DNA of 64,000 bases from Sulfuricaulis sp. (GTDB lineage: Bacteria; Pseudomonadota; Gammaproteobacteria; Acidiferrobacterales; Sulfurifustaceae), in assembly GCF_024653915.1 (NCBI RefSeq), contig NZ_JANLGY010000011.1:90959-154958 (forward strand), read 5' to 3'. Position numbers and translations under genes: made by a program. Below, one piece after another: positions 59,402 through 64,000 of the stretch (its first letter is position 1; every line of letters begins with the position of its first letter). The notes beneath the pieces were generated by a model that had not been told where the DNA came from, ran no database searches, and saw only the letters and a list, made by a program, of their open reading frames with translations.

Positions 59402-59523
59402 GGAAGTTGCCCCAGATTTCCCGTTGCTTCGAAAAGTCGGACGTATGTCAGGGCTGGACGGATGCCACAACAAATCCGTTCAACGCGTGGGTTTGATAGT
59501 CAGACCGGAAACCAGGAATAAGG

Positions 59524-60531
59524 ATGTCCTCAGCCAAGAAGAATGCCATCGCTGTATTGGGAGCTGGATCCTGGGGCACGGCGCTGGCGCTGCTGCTCAC
59601 GCGCAATGGCCATGCGGCATTGCTCTGGGGCAATGACCCAGCAGGCCAGGCGCGGCTGGAGCAGGAGCGTGAAAATCGTGCCTACCTCCCGGGAATTCCC
59701 TTTCCCGAGAAGCTTCATCCCGTTGAATTGCTTACCGATGCCGCGAAAGACACCTCGCGTTTCCTGATTGCCGTCCCCAGTCACGCTTTTCGTGCCACGC
59801 TCAAAGCACTGCAACCACTCCTGCCCGAGCAAGCCATCCTGGCGTGGGCCACCAAGGGGCTGGAACCCGGAAGCGGAAAATTGTTGAGCCAGGTCGCGGT
59901 GGAAGCACTCGGTAACCGGCATTCACTCGCCGTGGTATCGGGGCCCACGTTTGCGCGCGAGGTAGCGCTTAACCTGCCGTCAGCGCTGACGGTCGCTTCG
60001 GAAAGCGAGGCCACATCGGAAGCAGTGGCTTCGTGGTTGCGCAACGACCGGGTGCGCGTCTATACCAGTCGCGATGTTGCTGGCGTGCAGTGGGGGGGCG
60101 CTATCAAAAATGTCATGGCCATTGCCGCGGGCATCAGCGACGGCCTCGGGTTCGGTTCGAATGCCCGCGCGGCGCTTATCACCCGCGGGTTGGCGGAGCT
60201 CACGCGCCTCGGTATCGCCATGGGCGGACAAAAGGAAACCTTCATGGGGCTTGCCGGCGCCGGCGATCTGATACTGACCTGCACCGACAATGCCTCGCGC
60301 AACCGCCGCGTCGGTTTGGCGCTGGGGCAGGGGAAAAAACTGCCGGACATCCTTTCCGAGCTTGGCCAGGAAGCCGAGGGCGTGGCCACCGCGCGCGAAC
60401 TATATCAGCTCGCGAAGCGATTGAATGTCGAAATGCCCATCACCACGCAGGTGTATCGCGTTCTGTATGAGAATCTGTCGCCCCAGAATGCCGTGGAAGC
60501 ACTTCTCAAGCGCGAACCGAGGCAGGAATGA
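59524..60531 (+). CDS. gpsA: GpsA, glycerol-3-phosphate dehydrogenase [NAD(P)+]
   Basis: 335 residues. NAD-binding AVLGAGSWGTALALLL, ATKGLEP, GPTFAREVA, GAIKNVMAIAAGISDGLGFGSNARAALITRGL and EGVATA. It makes sn-glycerol 3-phosphate for phospholipids. ATG at 59524; last gene of the yibN cluster. Confidence 0.95.
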   Translation: MSSAKKNAIAVLGAGSWGTALALLLTRNGHAALLWGNDPAGQARLEQERENRAYLPGIPFPEKLHPVELLTDAAKDTSRFLIAVPSHAFRATLKALQPLLPEQAILAWATKGLEPGSGKLLSQVAVEALGNRHSLAVVSGPTFAREVALNLPSALTVASESEATSEAVASWLRNDRVRVYTSRDVAGVQWGGAIKNVMAIAAGISDGLGFGSNARAALITRGLAELTRLGIAMGGQKETFMGLAGAGDLILTCTDNASRNRRVGLALGQGKKLPDILSELGQEAEGVATARELYQLAKRLNVEMPITTQVYRVLYENLSPQNAVEALLKREPRQE

Positions 60532-61037
60532 GGTTGCCTCATAATTATTGCCCGGGCGTTTTACAATCGCGACAAACTTGCCTGGCATGATCGGCTGTCG
60601 GGGACGCGGTTGATCCGATTGCCTTATTTAATGTAGGGTGGGTTAGGCGATTTTTGCCGTAACCCACCGAACAATACTGGCTTCACCGGCATTTAAAAGC
60701 GAATCGCGGGTGGCTCTGCCATCCACATTGCCGTCATTGCCGCCCCCGATTAGATCATTCGAGGGCAAGCTTCAGCGCGGTAGGATGAGTGAAGCCCATC
60801 GGTTCCGGGTATGCATAAGCGGAGCGTTGCGCATCAAATTGCCCTCCGCCATGAGTCATGGGGAAGGTGGTTGGAGTATTTCGACATCCTGTTAAATCAC
60901 CCACCCAAACCTTTGTTCCGTCGATATTTCACAACTTGTGAATAAAGCTTTATACCGAAGGTGACTGAATCGGAAGAAGAAGAGGCGAAAGACCCGTGAT
61001 ATGCTTAAAGGCAGGTTCACACAGCGAGACGCCTCCC
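60532..61037. other. 506-bp intergenic region with repeats
   Basis: No gene seen. Holds a hairpin GGTGGGTTA/TAACCCACC (60637-60668), an imperfect ATGC...GCGCAT hairpin at 60810-60834, and the left direct repeat (60902-60965) that also occurs to the right of the toxin-antitoxin pair. Confidence 0.6.
60902..60965. repeat. Left imperfect direct repeat flanking the toxin-antitoxin pair
   Basis: Starts CACCCAAACCTTTGTTC and contains AAAGCTTTAT and GGTGACT. About three quarters of positions match 61608-61672. Confidence 0.6.
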
Positions 61038-61226
61038 ATGCCCAACGCCAACCGTAAACAAGTTGCCCATCAACTGATTGACCAGCTTCCCGATGACGCC
61101 ACCTACGACGACATGATGCGCGAGCTCTACGAACGCCAGGCGATCGAGCGCGGGCTGGCCGACAGCGACGCCGGCCGCGGCGATGATGTGAAAACGGTAC
61201 GTGCCAAGTACGGCCTGCCTGAATGA
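61038..61226 (+). CDS. RelB/ParD-like antitoxin
   Basis: 62 residues. LIDQLPDDATYDDMMRELYERQAIERGLADSDAGRGDDVKTVRAKYGLP is the pattern of antitoxins paired with ParE/RelE toxins. ATG at 61038 is preferred over one 14 codons upstream. Overlaps the toxin start (ATGA). Confidence 0.85.
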   Translation: MPNANRKQVAHQLIDQLPDDATYDDMMRELYERQAIERGLADSDAGRGDDVKTVRAKYGLPE

Positions 61227-61510
61227 GGGTCATCTGGACCCCCGAGGCGCAAGCCCACCTCGATAGTATCTACTACTACCTTAAACGCGATGCGCCGTTC
61301 TACGCCAACGGCGTGGTCGATAAACTCACGCGCCGCTCTGAACAGCTGATTCGGCATCCGCGCTCGGGGCGCATCGTGCCCAAATACGATGACGAAAACC
61401 TGCGCGAGATCATCGTCCACCCGTATCGACTGATTTATCGTCTCAAACCCGATTACATCGACATCATCGCCGTCTTCCACGGCGCGCAGCAACTGCCCGA
61501 GTCGTTGTAA
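61223..61510 (+). CDS. RelE/ParE-family toxin
   Basis: 95 residues: RVIWTPEAQAHLDSIYYYLKRDAP, RHPRSGRIVP and LREIIVHPYRLIYRLKPDYIDIIAVFHGAQ, typical ParE-like fold. May be a gyrase poison or an mRNA interferase; the sequence does not tell. Confidence 0.87.
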   Translation: MRVIWTPEAQAHLDSIYYYLKRDAPFYANGVVDKLTRRSEQLIRHPRSGRIVPKYDDENLREIIVHPYRLIYRLKPDYIDIIAVFHGAQQLPESL

Positions 61511-61607
61511 CCCGCCGTGGCTTACGGTTTTCCCGGCGCGCGGCATAATCCGCTGTTATCTGTGCTTCCCGCACAAACAATGAATCTCTAATGTAACTCC
61601 ACATCAT

Positions 61608-61672
61608 CACCCAAGCCCTTGTTCTGCTGCTATTTCAGCATTCGCTGATAAAGCTTTATCCCAAAGATGACT
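61608..61672. repeat. Right imperfect direct repeat flanking the toxin-antitoxin pair
   Basis: Starts CACCCAAGCCCTTGTTC and contains AAAGCTTTAT and GATGACT, in the same orientation as the left copy (60902-60965). Confidence 0.6.
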
Positions 61673-61833
61673 TGACAGATATCAGATATCACGGCGAAAT
61701 GGGTGCGTGAAAAATAACCAAGTATCGTAGGGTGTGCAAAAGCGAAGCGTTGCGCACCGTTTCAATTAAAAACTAAAAATTACAAAAACAGCGCCACAAA
61801 AGAAACGGCGCGTCACCACGAGGAGAGAGTTAC

Positions 61834-61917
61834 GATGATTCCTTCATTCTGGCAACGGTTCCGTCCCGCTACACAAGGAAGTAACAATTCAAGACCTGAC
61901 CCTAACAGGCTATACTA
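61834..61917 (+). CDS. Possible 27-residue ORF upstream of the RHS gene
   Basis: ATG at 61834 behind a strong GAGGAGAGAG. The protein starts MIPSFWQRFRPATQG and ends DPNRLY. It could be a leader peptide or a gene remnant; only the ribosome-binding site supports it. Confidence 0.25.
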
Positions 61918-61957
61918 AAGTTCCTACCAAATGTACAACTTAGAATAAGGGGGATCG

Positions 61958-64000
61958 ATGATAGTTCGCCCGCGTGTTGTAAGGTTGGTTATTCTTTTTT
62001 TCTTTCTGTTCGGATTCGGAGGTTCGTCGGCGTGGGCGCTAAATGCAGATGATGCTGCTAGGCAATGTGAAGCGAATCGGGCAGCCGCATTAGCGTGGTA
62101 TCAAAGTACGATGTGCGTTAATTCTTGCTCAGCCACTTGCCAACCATGGCTGCAAGCGGGCGCGTATAACAGTTGCCCGAATTACGGGTACGGTGGTCGA
62201 GCGCTGAGATTACAAGGACGCTTGACTAGTGGTTGGTTTGACGACACCCCAAGATTATATGCGTGTTACTCCGCGAATGAGCCATGCCCATCCGGTACGA
62301 CCTTGGAAAGCGACGGGACTTGTGGTCTTCGGGGAGATAAAAATCTTGGTTCCAACGATTGTTCTGTAGGCAATCCCTGCAATCCAGCTAACGGCAATAA
62401 GTACCAGATCGAAGAAGACACAAAAGATCAGGAAGGAGTGCCCAGCCACATGCGCGCATACAATAGTATGTTGGGTACAGATACAGGGATTGGCAAAGGT
62501 TGGATATCCTCTGCCCATCGTCGTCTGGAAATTTATTATCCTTCTGCCTTCATCACAACTCCGTACTCCATTCATGCACGCCAAGCAAACGGGCGAAGTG
62601 AACCGTTCTTTATGGATACGTCGGGCGCGTGGAAGGGTGATGCTGATACCCGCACCTCTCTGATGCAGGACCCGAGCGGATACACCCTCAGCCAGCGCGA
62701 CAAAACCGTTGAACGTTACGACCTTACTGGCAAAATTATCTCCGACAACGACCCGGCGGGCAAGATAACAAACTATAACTACGATATCAACGGAAGACTA
62801 AGCACCGTCACCGGCCCCTTCGGCCATGCCATTACTTTCGGCTACGACGCGAGTAATCATGTTTCCACCACCACCGATCCCGCTGGCAAGGTAATCAGTT
62901 ACGCCTACGACACCGACAATAATCTGGTGCGCGTCGACTACCCCGACGCCACCGCTAAGATTTACCACTACGAAAACACATCTTTCCCCGATCACTTAAC
63001 CGGCATTTCCTTCGTCGATGCCGTAGGCGTAATAACGCGCTACAGCATTTATGCCTATGACACCACCGGCAAAGTCCTCTCCACCCAACACGCGACCACC
63101 ACCAACGGCACGGCGCAAGAGAAGTTCCTGTTAAATTACACCTCCGACACCCAAACCACCGTCATCGACCCGGTGAACATGCAGGAAGTCATGACCTTTA
63201 ATGCCAATTTGGGCGTGAAGAACCTTACTTTGAAGGTTAACCAGAGCGACAGCAAATCCGTCCAGCAAGTTTTCGATGCCAACAACAACCTCACCTGCCT
63301 CAAGGACGAGGAGAACCGCGTCACCACCTACGCCTACAACGCCACTAACCAGCGCACCGGCATGACGGAGGGGTTGACGGGTAACTGCACCAATCCCGCG
63401 CCGGTAGCGGGTGTAACTCGCACCACGACCTACCAATATCTCTCGCCCACGCTGGACTTACCCACGCTCATTACCTCCCCCAGCGTTTATGCGGGACAGA
63501 ACAAGTCCACCACGATCCAATACACCGATTCCTTGCACCCCAACCTCCCCACGGCGATCACCCAAAGCGGCTTCACCCCCGCAGGCGCTTCCGTCTCCCG
63601 GTTGGTGAGCCTGGGCTACAACAGTTATGGCCAGGTCATCTCCATCAACGGCCCCCGCACCGACGTCTCCGACATCACCACGCTGGAATACTACGAATGC
63701 ACCACCGGCGGGGCCTGTGGGCAGTTAAAGAAGGTCACCAACGCCCTCGGCCACATCACGACTTACGATCTTTACGACACCAACGGCCGGTTATTGCAGA
63801 TGACCGGCCCTAATGGCTTGCGCACTACGTACAGTTATGACGCCCGCGGCCGGGTGACGACGGTGACACAGACTCCAACGTCAGGAAACGCGGCCACCAC
63901 CCAATACAGCTACACCCCCTGGGGCGATGTCAGCCAGGTCGTTGATCCCGACGGCGTGGTGCTCAGCTACCAATACGATGCCGCCCAGGACCTGCGTTAC
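61958..64000 (+). CDS. Exported RHS-repeat protein (3' end beyond window)
   Basis: 681 codons in frame to the window edge. A signal peptide (VRLVILFFFLFGFGGSSAWA) leads into a Cys-rich N-terminal domain (residues ~28-145). YD/RHS repeats begin near residue 240: YNYDINGRLSTVTGPFG, FGYDASNHVSTTTDPAGK, YAYDTDNNLVRVDYPD and so on to the edge. RHS proteins form shells that carry C-terminal toxin domains; the C-terminus is not visible. The N-terminal ~700 bp is more AT-rich than the repeat part. Confidence 0.85.
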   Translation, partial: MIVRPRVVRLVILFFFLFGFGGSSAWALNADDAARQCEANRAAALAWYQSTMCVNSCSATCQPWLQAGAYNSCPNYGYGGRALRLQGRLTSGWFDDTPRLYACYSANEPCPSGTTLESDGTCGLRGDKNLGSNDCSVGNPCNPANGNKYQIEEDTKDQEGVPSHMRAYNSMLGTDTGIGKGWISSAHRRLEIYYPSAFITTPYSIHARQANGRSEPFFMDTSGAWKGDADTRTSLMQDPSGYTLSQRDKTVERYDLTGKIISDNDPAGKITNYNYDINGRLSTVTGPFGHAITFGYDASNHVSTTTDPAGKVISYAYDTDNNLVRVDYPDATAKIYHYENTSFPDHLTGISFVDAVGVITRYSIYAYDTTGKVLSTQHATTTNGTAQEKFLLNYTSDTQTTVIDPVNMQEVMTFNANLGVKNLTLKVNQSDSKSVQQVFDANNNLTCLKDEENRVTTYAYNATNQRTGMTEGLTGNCTNPAPVAGVTRTTTYQYLSPTLDLPTLITSPSVYAGQNKSTTIQYTDSLHPNLPTAITQSGFTPAGASVSRLVSLGYNSYGQVISINGPRTDVSDITTLEYYECTTGGACGQLKKVTNALGHITTYDLYDTNGRLLQMTGPNGLRTTYSYDARGRVTTVTQTPTSGNAATTQYSYTPWGDVSQVVDPDGVVLSYQYDAAQDLRY

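Larger units (their letters stand above)
61511..61957. other. 447-bp intergenic region before the RHS gene
   Basis: Holds the right direct repeat (61608-61672), a GGTGTGCAA/TTGCGCACC hairpin (61731-61758), and a 27-codon ORF (61834-61917) behind GAGGAGAGAG. No longer gene seen. Confidence 0.6.

Overview
This is a GC-rich chromosomal segment of a gammaproteobacterium. Gene order supports this: ubiE-ubiJ-ubiB, gpmI-envC-ctpA divergent from yibN-grxC-secB-gpsA, and pstSCAB-phoU with phoBR are gammaproteobacterial arrangements. An O2-sensing FNR, the O2-independent ubiquinone genes ubiU, ubiV and ubiT, an O2-independent coproporphyrinogen oxidase (hemN), a proton-pumping pyrophosphatase and a PPi-type phosphofructokinase suggest a facultative anaerobe with pyrophosphate-based energy saving. 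A chemolithotroph near Acidiferrobacterales or Chromatiales would fit, but that is inference.

Layout. 1-10.4 kb: anaerobic quinone and heme block (radical SAM, ubiU, ubiV, a lipoate-ligase/DUF116 fusion, ubiT, ubiD, hemN), then mscL, fnr and bioB. FNR-type boxes lie between ubiT and ubiD, upstream of hemN and upstream of hppA, so the regulator and several likely targets are in the same window. 10.4-17.5 kb: a lower-GC accessory island with vapBC, a GHKL-ATPase gene, two unrecognised genes and a 55-residue ORF, facing a convergent dcm-vsr pair. This is the best candidate for an undescribed defence or DNA-surveillance system. 17.5-19.3 kb: a diverged duplicate of the hppA 3' end, with its hairpin repeat and terminator, brackets a nucleotidyltransferase-like gene. 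19.2-23.3 kb: the pyrophosphate operon (unknown gene, PPi-pfk, small ORF, hppA).

23.4-34.6 kb: adk with a long Lys/Ala-rich tail, hemB, rlmJ, a PilZ protein, a GGDEF/EAL protein, rsmE-rsmJ, typA and a thioredoxin. 34.7-39.5 kb: pstSCAB and phoU with a Pho box in front of pstS. 39.5-45.9 kb: a tightly packed nine-gene operon under an ArsR regulator: permease, redox-disulfide protein, OsmC, an unassigned ATP-grasp enzyme, periplasmic sulfurtransferase, a c-type cytochrome, arsenate reductase and ACR3. 46.0-48.6 kb: phoB-phoR-psiE, so the Pho genes lie on both sides of the arsenic operon.

48.7-60.5 kb: DUF971 gene, ubiEJB, an outer-membrane protein, ctpA-envC-gpmI, an ArsR/SmtB regulator with two cysteines spaced like persulfide sensors, then yibN-grxC-secB-gpsA. 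60.5-64 kb: repeat-rich DNA with a ParDE/RelBE-type toxin-antitoxin pair between imperfect direct repeats, then the start of an exported RHS-repeat protein that runs off the window. I found no tRNA, rRNA, CRISPR array, transposase or origin.
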